NCBI GenBank assembly: GCA_016179925.1 | Contig: JACPCG010000085.1 | Coordinates: 1 to 51,926 of the forward strand | DNA: 51,926 bases | Direction of reading: 5' to 3' | DNA from: Candidatus Rokuibacteriota bacterium | GTDB taxonomy: Bacteria > Methylomirabilota > Methylomirabilia > Rokubacteriales > CSP1-6 | Shown here: one piece after another, positions 18,919 to 25,826 of the stretch | Position numbering within the stretch: position 1 is the stretch's first letter | Layout: each line of letters opens with the position of its first letter | Translations under genes and position numbers: made by a program | Notes under the pieces: model-generated | What the model saw: the letters and a program-made list of their open reading frames with translations, nothing else | The model's database searches: none | Told to the model about the DNA's origin: nothing

Positions 18919-18924
18919 TACAAT
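18919..18924 (+). promoter_or_regulatory. TACAAT -10 box 5 nt before the M48 start
   Basis: TACAAT (18919-18924) is followed by GCGGC and ATG 18930, with no Shine-Dalgarno. Transcription would begin at or beside the A of ATG, so a leaderless mRNA is expected. Confidence 0.45.
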
Positions 18925-18929
18925 GCGGC

Positions 18930-20021
18930 ATGCCCGACGCCGCCCGCTATCACCGCCTGAAGCTAGTCCTGGCGGGCACCGAGCTCGCGCTGTCGGCGGG
19001 CTGGCTATTCGCCCTCCTCTGGAGCGGCGTGGGCCGCGCCGTGACGCGCGCTGCCGCGGGTGCGCCGGGCGGCGCATGGGGCCAGGTCGCTGCGGTCGCG
19101 CTCGTGCTCGCCGGCGTGCACGGCGCGCTCACCTTCCCCCTCGCGTGGACGCGCGGGTGGTGGCTGCCGCGGCGCTACGGGCTCCTCCACCAGCCGCTCG
19201 CCGCGTGGCTCGGTGACCGCGCGAAGGCGGCGTCCCTCACCGGCGCGCTCGGCCTCGCTGCGGTCGAGGTCGTCTATGCGCTGCTGCGCTCGACGCCTCA
19301 CTGGTGGCTCGCGGCAGCCGCCGTTTTCTTCGCGGCGCATCTCGCGATCGCGTTCGTGCTGCCCGTCTGGATCGTCCCGCTCTTCTACCGCCTGACTCCA
19401 CTCGCCGACGACGGGCTGCGACAGCGGCTCCTGACGCTCGCCTCACGCGCGGGCGCGCCGGCGCTCGGCGTCTGGGTCGCCGACCACTCGCGGAAGAGCC
19501 GCACCGCGAACGCGGCAGTCGTGGGCTGGGGCCGGACGCGGCGCGTCCTCCTCTCCGACACGTTGCTGGCGCAGTTCCCGTCCGAGGAGATCGAGTCGGT
19601 GCTCGCCCACGAGCTCGGTCACCACGCCCACCGCGACATGCGCCGGAGCCTCGCCGTCCAGGGCGCGCTGAGCGTCGCGACGTTCTGGCTGGCGGACCTC
19701 CTGCTCCGCGCCGGCGTGTCGTGGCTCGGGCTCGCCGGCGCCGCGGACCCGGCGGGGCTGCCGTGGCTCGCCCTCGTGCTCCTCGGCCTCGGCCTGGTGA
19801 CCTTGCCGCTCGGCAACGGCTTCTCGCGCCGGATCGAACGGCAGGCCGACGACTTCGCGCTGGCGGCGACCGGCGACCCGGCGGCGTTCATCGGCGCGAT
19901 GGAGCGGCTCGGCGAGCTGAACCTCGCCGAGCGGCGGCCGAGCCGCCTGAAAGAAGTCGTCCTCTACTCGCACCCCGCGCTCGATCGGCGGATCGCGCGC
20001 GCCAGAGGAGAACCCGCATGA
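18930..20021 (+). CDS. M48-family membrane zinc metalloprotease
   Basis: A 363-aa integral membrane protease related to CAAX prenyl protease 1 (Ste24) and HtpX. Several hydrophobic helices occupy the first 170 residues. The zinc site HELGHH is near residue 232 (VLAHELGHHAHRD), the third ligand is probably the Glu of ERQADDFAL near residue 305, and SHPALDRRIAR is the conserved C-terminal segment. The start is ATG 18930; GWLFALLW and GGWW-type features support the N-terminus. It overlaps the next gene (ATGA). It probably degrades or processes membrane proteins. Confidence 0.9.
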   Translation: MPDAARYHRLKLVLAGTELALSAGWLFALLWSGVGRAVTRAAAGAPGGAWGQVAAVALVLAGVHGALTFPLAWTRGWWLPRRYGLLHQPLAAWLGDRAKAASLTGALGLAAVEVVYALLRSTPHWWLAAAAVFFAAHLAIAFVLPVWIVPLFYRLTPLADDGLRQRLLTLASRAGAPALGVWVADHSRKSRTANAAVVGWGRTRRVLLSDTLLAQFPSEEIESVLAHELGHHAHRDMRRSLAVQGALSVATFWLADLLLRAGVSWLGLAGAADPAGLPWLALVLLGLGLVTLPLGNGFSRRIERQADDFALAATGDPAAFIGAMERLGELNLAERRPSRLKEVVLYSHPALDRRIARARGEPA

Positions 20022-20899
20022 CGCTTCGCCGCACCCTCCGGACGCTCATCGCGAAGAAGCAGGGGCTCGTCGTGCCCGGCGCCTACGACGGGATCTCGGC
20101 GAAGCTCGTGGAGCACGCGGGCTTCCCGGCCGTCTACATGACGGGCTACGGCGCCTCCGCCTCCCGGCTCGGCCTGCCGGACCTCGGCTTCGCGGGGCTC
20201 GCCGAGATGGCGGATCACGCGCGGAACCTGGCCGCGGTCGTCGCCATCCCGCTCATCGCCGACGCGGACACGGGCTACGGCAACGCGCTGAACGTCCGTC
20301 GGACCGTCCAACTGTACGAGGCCGCCGGCGTTGCGGCGCTCCACATCGAGGACCAGGTGACGCCCAAGCGCTGCGGCCACCTCTCGGGCCACCAGGTGAT
20401 CCCGCGGGCCGAGTTCGCGGGCAAGATCCGCGCCGCGGTCGAGGCGCGGACGGATCCCGACCTCCTCGTCATCGCGCGGACGGACGCGATCTCGGCCGTG
20501 GACTTCGACGAGGCGCTCCGCCGCGGCGAGGCGGCGGCGAAGGCCGGCGCCGACGTGCTCTTCGTCGAGGCGCCGCGCGACGAGGCGCAGGTCGAGCGGG
20601 TGGCGCGCGCCTTCGACACGCCCCTCCTCTACAACTACGCCCCCGGCGGCCGCTCGCCGCTCCTGCCGTTCCCGCGGCTGCGCGCGCTCGGCTTCGCGAT
20701 CATCCTGCTCCCCGTGGACACGCTGTTCGTCGGCGTCCAGGCGATCCGGCAGTTCCTCGCCGCGGTGCGGGCGCGCGACGACGTCCTGTCGCTGAAGGAC
20801 CGCTACGTGCCCTTCCACGAGTTCAACGAGCTGATCGGGGTGACCGCGCAGCTCGCCCTGGCCGACCGCTACAGGGACGACGACCGCTCCGCCACGTAG
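20018..20899 (+). CDS. Isocitrate lyase/PEP mutase family enzyme
   Basis: A 293-aa TIM-barrel enzyme. PGAYDGISAKLVEHAGF, YMTGYGAS, DADTGYGN (metal-binding Asp residues) and HIEDQVTPKRCGHL with the catalytic Cys loop (K/R-R-C-G-H) are all present, followed by VIARTDA and ADVLFVEAP. Relatives are 2-methylisocitrate lyase, oxaloacetate decarboxylase and carboxyphosphonoenolpyruvate mutase; the sequence alone does not decide between them. ATGA overlap couples it to the M48 gene. Its 3' end overlaps the convergent RmlD-like gene by 31 nt. Confidence 0.88.
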   Translation: MTLRRTLRTLIAKKQGLVVPGAYDGISAKLVEHAGFPAVYMTGYGASASRLGLPDLGFAGLAEMADHARNLAAVVAIPLIADADTGYGNALNVRRTVQLYEAAGVAALHIEDQVTPKRCGHLSGHQVIPRAEFAGKIRAAVEARTDPDLLVIARTDAISAVDFDEALRRGEAAAKAGADVLFVEAPRDEAQVERVARAFDTPLLYNYAPGGRSPLLPFPRLRALGFAIILLPVDTLFVGVQAIRQFLAAVRARDDVLSLKDRYVPFHEFNELIGVTAQLALADRYRDDDRSAT

Positions 20900-21744
20900 G
20901 CGGCGAGGGCCGCGTCCCAGGGCCGGAGGTCGTCCTCGGCGAGGGCGCGGAGGTTCGCGTGGCCGAGGACGGAGTACGTGGGGCGCCGCGCCTTCGCCCC
21001 GTACTCGGCGGCCGTCACCGGGCACAGCTCCGGTACCAGGTCGGCGAGCTCGAACACGCGGCGGGCGAAGGCGTACCAGCTCGTCTCCCCCGTGTTGGTG
21101 AGGTGATAGATCGGGTGCGCCGCCTTCGGCAGGACCGCCCAGACCTTCCGGGCGAGGTCAAGGGTGTAGCTCGGGCCCAGCACCTGGTCGGCGACCACGC
21201 GGATCGTCCGACCCTCGCGCGCCAGGCGCAGCATGGTCTCGACGAAGTTGGTGGAGCCCTTCCCCGAGCTCCCCGCCACCCCGTAGAGCCCCGACACACG
21301 GAAGATGACGGCCCTCTCGCAGCGCGCGAGCGCGAGCCGCTCGCCGGCGAGCTTCGACTCGCCGTAGACGCTGAGTGGGTTCGGCGCGTCGGACTCGATG
21401 TACGGCGTGGAGCGCCGACCGTCGAAGACGTAGTCGGTCGAGAAGTGGACGAGCGTCGCGCCGAGCGCCTGGCAGACGGTGGCGAGGTCGCCGACCGCGC
21501 GCCCGTTGAGGGCAAACGCCGCCTCGCGGTCGTCCTCGGCCTGGTCCACGCGGTTGTAGGCCGCGGTGTTGATCACGTGCGTCGGGGCGAGCCCGCGCAG
21601 GACGGCCTCCGTGCGGGCGGCGTCGAGGATGTCGAGGTCTCCATGCGCGAGCGGGACCAGCTCGCCGTCAAGGTCGAACGCGCGGACGAGGTCGGAGCCG
21701 AGCTGGCCGGCAGCGCCGATCAGGACGACGCGGGGCCGGCCCAC
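20869..21744 (-). CDS. RmlD-like dTDP-4-dehydrorhamnose reductase family protein
   Basis: A 291-aa NAD(P)-binding SDR of the RmlD substrate-binding family. LIGAAGQLGSDL near residue 9 is the Rossmann glycine motif, with FSTDYVFDG near residue 100, then PLSVYGESKLAGE containing the catalytic YxxxK, and VADQVLGPSYTLDLA. RmlD makes the final step of dTDP-L-rhamnose synthesis; other rml genes are absent here, so a different sugar nucleotide or a different locus is possible. GTG start 21744 is 4 nt from the stop of the receiver gene upstream. Confidence 0.85.
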   Translation of the reverse strand: MGRPRVVLIGAAGQLGSDLVRAFDLDGELVPLAHGDLDILDAARTEAVLRGLAPTHVINTAAYNRVDQAEDDREAAFALNGRAVGDLATVCQALGATLVHFSTDYVFDGRRSTPYIESDAPNPLSVYGESKLAGERLALARCERAVIFRVSGLYGVAGSSGKGSTNFVETMLRLAREGRTIRVVADQVLGPSYTLDLARKVWAVLPKAAHPIYHLTNTGETSWYAFARRVFELADLVPELCPVTAAEYGAKARRPTYSVLGHANLRALAEDDLRPWDAALAAYVAERSSSL

Positions 21745-21748
21745 GCGA

Positions 21749-22174
21749 TCAGCGCTTGGCGGCGCCGCCGGCGGGCCCCCGCGGGGACGAGAGCACGAGC
21801 GAGACGAGCATGTCGAGGTGGCGGAAGTCGAAGGGCTTCGGCACGTACGCCGAGACGCCCGCGGTCTGCGCCTCGGCGGCCGCCTGGGTGTTCTCGTTCG
21901 CCGTGACCATCATGATCGGCACCCGGGCGTCGAGAGCGCGGATCTGCTTGAGGAGCTGGAGGCCGTCCATCCCGGGCATGTTCATGTCGAGCAGGACGAG
22001 GTCCGGGCGCGCGCGGAGGAACGCCAGGTAGGCGTCCGTGCCGTTCGATGCCGTCTGGACCTCATAGGCGTAGCCGTGCCGAAAGTCCTTGAAAAACTCT
22101 TCCAGCACCCCGAGCACCGCGGGCTCGTCGTCCACGATGAGGACCCGCCTGGTCCGGACGGCCGCGTCCACCAT
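21749..22174 (-). CDS. Single-domain response regulator (receiver), copy 1
   Basis: A 141-aa CheY-like receiver. RVLIVDDEPA gives the acidic pocket, LLDMNMPGMDG contains the phospho-accepting Asp near residue 60, MMVTAN carries the switch Thr, and YVPKPF the conserved Lys. There is no output domain. Start ATG 22174 sits directly at the 3' boundary of a group II intron remnant, so its native promoter may have been displaced. It resembles receiver copy 2 (22564-22965) along its whole length, so the two are tandem paralogs. The partner kinase is unknown. Confidence 0.88.
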   Translation of the reverse strand: MVDAAVRTRRVLIVDDEPAVLGVLEEFFKDFRHGYAYEVQTASNGTDAYLAFLRARPDLVLLDMNMPGMDGLQLLKQIRALDARVPIMMVTANENTQAAAEAQTAGVSAYVPKPFDFRHLDMLVSLVLSSPRGPAGGAAKR

Positions 22175-22230
22175 TGGTAGAACGCTGGCGCGGTACCCGT
22201 TACCGGGCCCGTCTCCAGCACCCCCCTTTC

Positions 22231-22264
22231 AAACCGTGCGTGCCCTTTTCGGGCACACGGCTTA
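22231..22264 (-). ncRNA. Group II intron domain V
   Basis: The minus strand reads AAGCCGTGTGCCC, GAAA, then GGGCACGCACGGTTT. This is a 34-nt hairpin with the catalytic AGC triad at its base, a GNRA-type GAAA cap and matching GTGTGCCC/GGGCACGC arms. Domain V is the most conserved part of group II introns; Ll.LtrB has the same arrangement. Confidence 0.75.
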
Positions 22265-22281
22265 CCGATGATCTCTTGGCG

Positions 22282-22497
22282 TCAAGCATGCGCAGCGCCA
22301 GGATAGCGTACCGTGCCGAACAGCCGATGGAGCCCGAGCCCCCAAAACCAGTCGAACGACCACTGGGAGATCGCGACGTGCCGATCCCGATAGCCCCGGC
22401 GCCGAGCCAGAAACAGCCCAAGCCGTTGCCGCACGTAGTGATCCATCTGGTTGAACTTCAGGGTGGCGTTCCCTGTACGAAAGTAGTTCCCCCAGCC
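22282..22497 (-). pseudogene. ltrA: C-terminal fragment of group II intron maturase
   Basis: Seventy-one sense codons before TGA 22284-22282. GWGNYFRTGNATLKFNQMD is the hallmark of the maturase-specific (GIIM) domain of intron-encoded proteins, followed by HYVRQRLGLFLARRRG and WSFDWFWGLGLHRLFGTV. Upstream codons (beyond 22500) lose similarity, so the reverse transcriptase part is gone. Not functional. Confidence 0.8.
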
Positions 22498-22563
22498 CGC
22501 AGGTCTGGTGCAGCTTATCTGGACGCGACACGGCGCCAGTATATGACGGCCGGCGCTCGCCCT

Positions 22564-22965
22564 CTACGAGGAACCGGCCGGCTTGAACGCCGCCGAGAAT
22601 ACGAGCGCGACGAGGTGCTCGAGCTGGAGGTACTCGCAGGGCTTGGGCACGTAGGCGAAGACCCCCATTTGAAGGACCTCCGCCGCGACCGCCTTCGCCT
22701 GCTTGCTGGTGACCACGATCAGGGGGATCGACCCGTCGAGCGTCCGCACCTGCTTGAGCAGGGCCAGGCCGTCGAGTCCCTTCATCTGGGTATCGATCAG
22801 GATCAGGTCGGGCCGGCCGGCCCGGAACGCCTGCGCGGCCTCGACGCCGTTCGAGGCCGTGGCGATGGTGTACCCATGGCCGTGCTCGAACTTCTTGAAG
22901 TAGCCCGACAGCGCCTGAATCTGGTTCTGCTCGTCGTCGAGGATCAGGACACGCTTGCTAGGCAG
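22564..22965 (-). CDS. Single-domain response regulator (receiver), copy 2
   Basis: A receiver of about 130 aa: RVLILDDEQNQ acidic pocket, LILIDTQMKGLDG with the phospho-Asp, VVTSKQ switch, YVPKPCEY with the conserved Lys. Similar to copy 1 throughout (KKFEHGHGY against KDFRHGYAY). I find no ATG, GTG or TTG in frame at the expected N-terminus; CTG 22965 (LPSKRVLI) is the nearest near-cognate start, right where the upstream zinc-ribbon gene stops (TAG 22960-22958). Translation by coupling to that gene is likely; otherwise an internal ATG (22785) would give a truncated, non-functional receiver. Confidence 0.72.
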   Translation of the reverse strand: MPSKRVLILDDEQNQIQALSGYFKKFEHGHGYTIATASNGVEAAQAFRAGRPDLILIDTQMKGLDGLALLKQVRTLDGSIPLIVVTSKQAKAVAAEVLQMGVFAYVPKPCEYLQLEHLVALVFSAAFKPAGSS

Positions 22966-23149
22966 AGGTCGGCGCCTTTCTGTACTGGTCCCAGGTCTCG
23001 ACGATGGAGTCGAGCGACGCGACGCGCCCGCTCTCGCACACCGTGCACCGCTCGTGCGTGACGCCGTCGAAGCAGTGCTGGCAGTCGAGGCAGACCGCGA
23101 CCCGCCACGGCGGCAGGTGCGGCACCCGTTCGGTCTCGTGATAAATCAC
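22958..23149 (-). CDS. Small zinc-ribbon protein upstream of receiver
   Basis: About 63 aa from GTG 23149. A four-Cys ribbon, CLDCQHC near residue 22 and CTVC near residue 38, is preceded by RVPHLPPWRVAV. An open frame extends further upstream, but that part is low-complexity Arg/Pro and is probably untranslated. Its TAG overlaps the start region of the second receiver. Its function is unknown; the pairing with the receiver suggests a regulatory accessory. Confidence 0.5.
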   Translation of the reverse strand: MIYHETERVPHLPPWRVAVCLDCQHCFDGVTHERCTVCESGRVASLDSIVETWDQYRKAPTSA

Positions 23150-23261
23150 GCGTTCAACGGCTCGCAATCTTGATACCAGGATGCCCGTGTCTCGGAAGTG
23201 CTTGATTTCCGGATTCTTCTCTGCACGTCCGACCGGCGACGAAAATCCGGAACGTCGATTT

Positions 23262-23282
23262 CTTACCACGCGCGGTGGTAAG
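23262..23282. repeat. 8-bp inverted repeat in the LLM/zinc-ribbon gap
   Basis: CTTACCAC (23262-23269), a 5-nt GCGCG spacer, and GTGGTAAG (23275-23282). The arms are perfect and in a locally AT-richer stretch. No T-run follows on either strand, so an operator-like site is more plausible than a terminator. The rest of 23150-23370 holds no gene I can support. Confidence 0.4.
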
Positions 23283-23370
23283 GTCTGCGCCGCGGCACCG
23301 CGCCGCAGCGATGTTGAAATGCTGCATCGTGCGCTGCGGCAGTGGCGCGACCGGGCGGGTGGCGCCATCG

Positions 23371-23387
23371 CCGTTCGTGAATAATGC
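23371..23387 (-). repeat. 17-bp stop-proximal repeat, copy 2
   Basis: On the minus strand GCATTATTCACGAACGG begins 3 nt after the TAG stop (23393-23391) of the LLM gene. It is identical in sequence and in distance from the stop to the copy behind ubiD at 13912. Confidence 0.75.
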
Positions 23388-23390
23388 GCG

Positions 23391-24314
23391 CTAGAGCTTC
23401 GGCGCGAGCTGCGCCGCGAACACCTCGAGCTGCTCGAGCTCGTCGAAGACCGGGTTCAGCATGAGGAAGCCGGCCCCGCCGGCGACGATCTCGGCGAGCC
23501 GGTCCACGCACTCCGCGGGCTCGCCCCACACCGACACCTCCGCCGCCAGCTCGGGCCGGCCGTAGAACGCCCCGAACCACTCGCCGAGGCGCCGCGCCGC
23601 CCGCGCGCGGTCGCGGTCGACCGCGATGTAGACGCGCTTGCCGACGGGGAACGCCGCGGGATCGCGCCCTCCATCCCGGAGCAGGGCGCACAGAAGCTTC
23701 ACTTCCTCGAGGAACGCCTTGGTCGAGATGGACCCGGCGCCGATGAAGCCGTCGCCGAGCTCCACCGTGCGCTTGAGCGCGTTCGGGTGGTGCGCGCCGA
23801 ACCAGAGGGGCGGGTGCGGTTTCTGCACGGGCTTCGGCTGCATGGACGCGTTCTGGAGCTTCCAGAATGCGCCCTCGAAGGTCACGCGCTCCTCGGTCCA
23901 GAGGCGTTTCATCAGCCGCACGCCCTCGGCGAAGCGCTCGACCCGCCGCTCCGCCGTGATCCCGAAGGCGGGGTAGATGCGCGGGTTGCCGCCGAGGCCG
24001 ACCCCGACGGTCAGGCGCCCGCCACTCAAGTGGTCGAGCGTCGCGAGGCTCTTGGCCGTGTGGACCGGGCTCCGCAGCGCCGTCAGGAGCACGGCCGACC
24101 CGAGCCGCAGGCGCTCGGTCAGCGCGGCGGCGTACGCGAGGAAGGCGACCGGCTCGAGCGACTGGGTGGAGCCCAGGATCTGCTCGACGACCCACGCGCT
24201 GTCGAAGCCGAGGACCTCGGCGCGCCCGAGGAACTCGCGAATCCTGTCGATCCGGATCGGCCCCTGAACGACGGTCTGGGGAATCGCGACGCCGAGCGTC
24301 ACCCGGCTCTTCAC
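23391..24314 (-). CDS. LLM-class flavin-dependent oxidoreductase
   Basis: A 307-aa luciferase-like protein. RVTLGVAIPQTVVQGP opens the barrel; GFDSAWVVEQI, LRLGSAVLLTALRSPVHTAK, LSGGRLTVGVGLGGNPRIY and KPHPPLWFGAHHPNALKR are the family blocks. An F420- or FMN-linked oxidoreductase; the QxxGxxxVEQ style is more F420-like, but this is not decisive. The start is GTG 24314, since the frame upstream is repeat sequence. TAGGAT lies 7 nt before the GTG, with no Shine-Dalgarno, suggesting a leaderless message. Confidence 0.87.
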   Translation of the reverse strand: MKSRVTLGVAIPQTVVQGPIRIDRIREFLGRAEVLGFDSAWVVEQILGSTQSLEPVAFLAYAAALTERLRLGSAVLLTALRSPVHTAKSLATLDHLSGGRLTVGVGLGGNPRIYPAFGITAERRVERFAEGVRLMKRLWTEERVTFEGAFWKLQNASMQPKPVQKPHPPLWFGAHHPNALKRTVELGDGFIGAGSISTKAFLEEVKLLCALLRDGGRDPAAFPVGKRVYIAVDRDRARAARRLGEWFGAFYGRPELAAEVSVWGEPAECVDRLAEIVAGGAGFLMLNPVFDELEQLEVFAAQLAPKL

Positions 24315-24321
24315 GGCGCGA

Positions 24322-24327
24322 ATCCTA
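24322..24327 (-). promoter_or_regulatory. TAGGAT extended -10 before the LLM gene
   Basis: Minus strand TGTGGTAGGAT then TCGCGCC and GTG 24314. The TG one base upstream of TAGGAT makes an extended -10. The spacing to the start codon is that of a leaderless transcript. Confidence 0.42.
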
Positions 24328-24385
24328 CCACACGGGCGCGGTGATATAGTGGAGCGCGGTTCGCCCGGCCACCGTTCCGTCCATG

Positions 24386-24577
24386 GTAGCGGGGTCGCCG
24401 ACTCCGGCATGGACCGCGGGTGGCTGCTGTAGGCACGCGGGGCGTCAATTGTAGCGGGCTCCGCGAGGCCGGCATCAACCGCGGGTGGCCTGCTGTAGGC
24501 ACGCGGGGCGTCAATTTGTAGCGGGCTCCGCGAGGCCGGCATCAACCGCGGGTGGCCTGCTGTAGGCACGCGGGGCT
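24386..24577. repeat. Three tandem 65-67-bp repeats
   Basis: Units start at GTAGC 24386, 24451 and 24518. Units 2 and 3 are almost identical (GTAGCGGGCTCCGCGAGGCC, then GGCATCAACCGCGGGTGGCC, TGCTGTAGGCACGCGGGGC); unit 1 is diverged. Each contains a small hairpin, GCCTGC-TGTAGGC. An inverted fourth copy forms the 3' end of the first M20 gene at 25767. Most of the 290 bp between the LLM and M20 genes is this repeat. Confidence 0.85.
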
Positions 24578-24605
24578 TCGTTCACAACGTCCAGGGAGAC
24601 TCGCC

Positions 24606-25826
24606 ATGAGCGCACTGAAAGACGCGATCGCCGCGGCGGTGGACCGTCTCGGCGACGACCTCGAGAAGCTGTCCCACCGGATCCACGCGAACCCCGAGCT
24701 CGGCTACCAGGAGGTGAAGGCGGCGGCGTGGCTCACCGAGTTCCTCGACACGCAGGGCTTCAAGGTGGAGCGCGGCGTCGCGGGTGTCGAGACGGCGTTC
24801 CGCGCGGCGCTCGAGACCGGCGAGGGGCCCACGATCGCGATCCTCTGCGAGTACGACGCGCTGCCGCAGATCGGCCACGCGTGCGGCCACAACGTCATCG
24901 CGACCGCGGGCGTGGGCGCCGGCGCCGGACTCGCCGCCGTGCGCGACAAGCTCCCGAAGGGGCGCATCCACGTCATCGGCACGCCCGCCGAGGAGGGTGG
25001 CGGCGGCAAGGTGAAGCTCATCAAAGGCGGCGTCTTCCGGGACGTGGACGCCGCCATGATGGTCCACGGCTTCGACCGCTGGGTCGGCCACTCGGATCTC
25101 CTCGGCATCGTGCGCGTCGGCTTCGAGTTCAAGGGCAAGGCGGCGCACGCCTCGGCCGACCCGTGGGAGGGCGTGAACGCGCTGGACGCGGCGATCCAGA
25201 CCTACAACAACGTGGCGATGCTGCGGCAGCAGGTGCGCCCGGACGCCCGTCTCCACGGCATCATCACCCACGGCGGCGCCGCGCCGAACATCATCCCCGA
25301 GTTCGCGTCGGCCATCTTCTACGTCCGCTCGATCAACATCGCCTACATGTGGGACCTGCAGCAGCGCGTGATCCGGTGCGCCGAGGGCGCGGCGAAGGCG
25401 GCCGGCTGCGAGCTCAACGTCATCGAGCACCGCGACACCGCCTACGAGCCGATGAAGCGCAACGCCGCCCTGCTGGAGGCCTTCCGCGCGAACCTCCGGA
25501 CGTTCGGCGTGACCGAGTCGCCGGAGATCCGAGACCGGCTCGGCTCCTCGGACATCGGCAACGTGAGCCAGGTGATCCCGGCCATCCAGCCGATGGTGAA
25601 GATCGCCCCGGACGGCACGCCCATCCACTCGCGCGCCTTCGAGGCGGCGGCCAAGAGCCCGCTCGCCCGCGAGGGCATGCTCATCTCCGCGAAGACGATG
25701 GCCATGACGGCGCTCGACCTCCTCGCCGACCCGGCGCTCGTGAAGCGCGCGCAGGCCGAGTTCAACCGCGTGCCTGCGGCAGGCCACCCACGGTCCGCGC
25801 CGGCCTCGCGGACCTCGCCACAATGA
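24606..25826 (+). CDS. M20-family amidohydrolase/peptidase, copy 1
   Basis: A 406-aa enzyme of the IAL/AbgB-type amidohydrolase branch of M20. Metal and catalytic motifs: SHRIHANPELGYQE near residue 23, CEYDALPQIGHACGHN near residue 82 (Asp, His, Cys/His ligands), GTPAEEGGGG near residue 127 (Glu-Glu) and HGFDRWVG. A dimerisation insert (FKGKAAHASADPWEG) follows. Members hydrolyse N-acyl amino acids or p-aminobenzoyl-glutamate. The natural C-terminus ends near AEFNR; the last 18 residues (VPAAGHPRSAPASRTSPQ) are encoded by the repeat. ATG 24606 is preceded by GGGAG. Confidence 0.88.
   Translation: MSALKDAIAAAVDRLGDDLEKLSHRIHANPELGYQEVKAAAWLTEFLDTQGFKVERGVAGVETAFRAALETGEGPTIAILCEYDALPQIGHACGHNVIATAGVGAGAGLAAVRDKLPKGRIHVIGTPAEEGGGGKVKLIKGGVFRDVDAAMMVHGFDRWVGHSDLLGIVRVGFEFKGKAAHASADPWEGVNALDAAIQTYNNVAMLRQQVRPDARLHGIITHGGAAPNIIPEFASAIFYVRSINIAYMWDLQQRVIRCAEGAAKAAGCELNVIEHRDTAYEPMKRNAALLEAFRANLRTFGVTESPEIRDRLGSSDIGNVSQVIPAIQPMVKIAPDGTPIHSRAFEAAAKSPLAREGMLISAKTMAMTALDLLADPALVKRAQAEFNRVPAAGHPRSAPASRTSPQ
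25767..25824 (-). repeat. Inverted copy of the 65-bp repeat inside the M20 gene 3' end
   Basis: The reverse complement of 25767-25824 aligns along its length with the tandem units at 24386-24577. The hairpin GCCTGC-GGCAGGC keeps its pairing where the tandem copies have GCCTGC-TGTAGGC, a paired change. It supplies the last 18 codons and, with ATGA, the boundary to the next gene. Confidence 0.8.

Larger units (their letters stand above)
22170..22500 (-). mobile_element. Group II intron 3' remnant (maturase tail, domain V, domain VI)
   Basis: On the minus strand the order is: C-terminal tail of an intron-encoded maturase (22497-22282), domain V (about 22264-22231) and a GC-rich tail ending near CGTTCTACC at about 22170. 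This is the natural order at the 3' end of a bacterial group II intron. The 5' end, reverse transcriptase domains and domain I are missing. The remnant lies between the two receiver genes and ends just before the ATG of copy 1. It explains an otherwise gene-free 390-bp gap. Confidence 0.8.

Noticed and set aside
22262-22531. An 89-codon ORF in the intron remnant
   Set aside because: It is the wrong frame; the maturase motif GWGNYFRTGNA lies in another frame without a start codon.
24386-24577. CRISPR-like array
   Set aside because: Units are contiguous 65-67-bp tandem copies with no unique spacers, and an inverted copy lies inside a gene.
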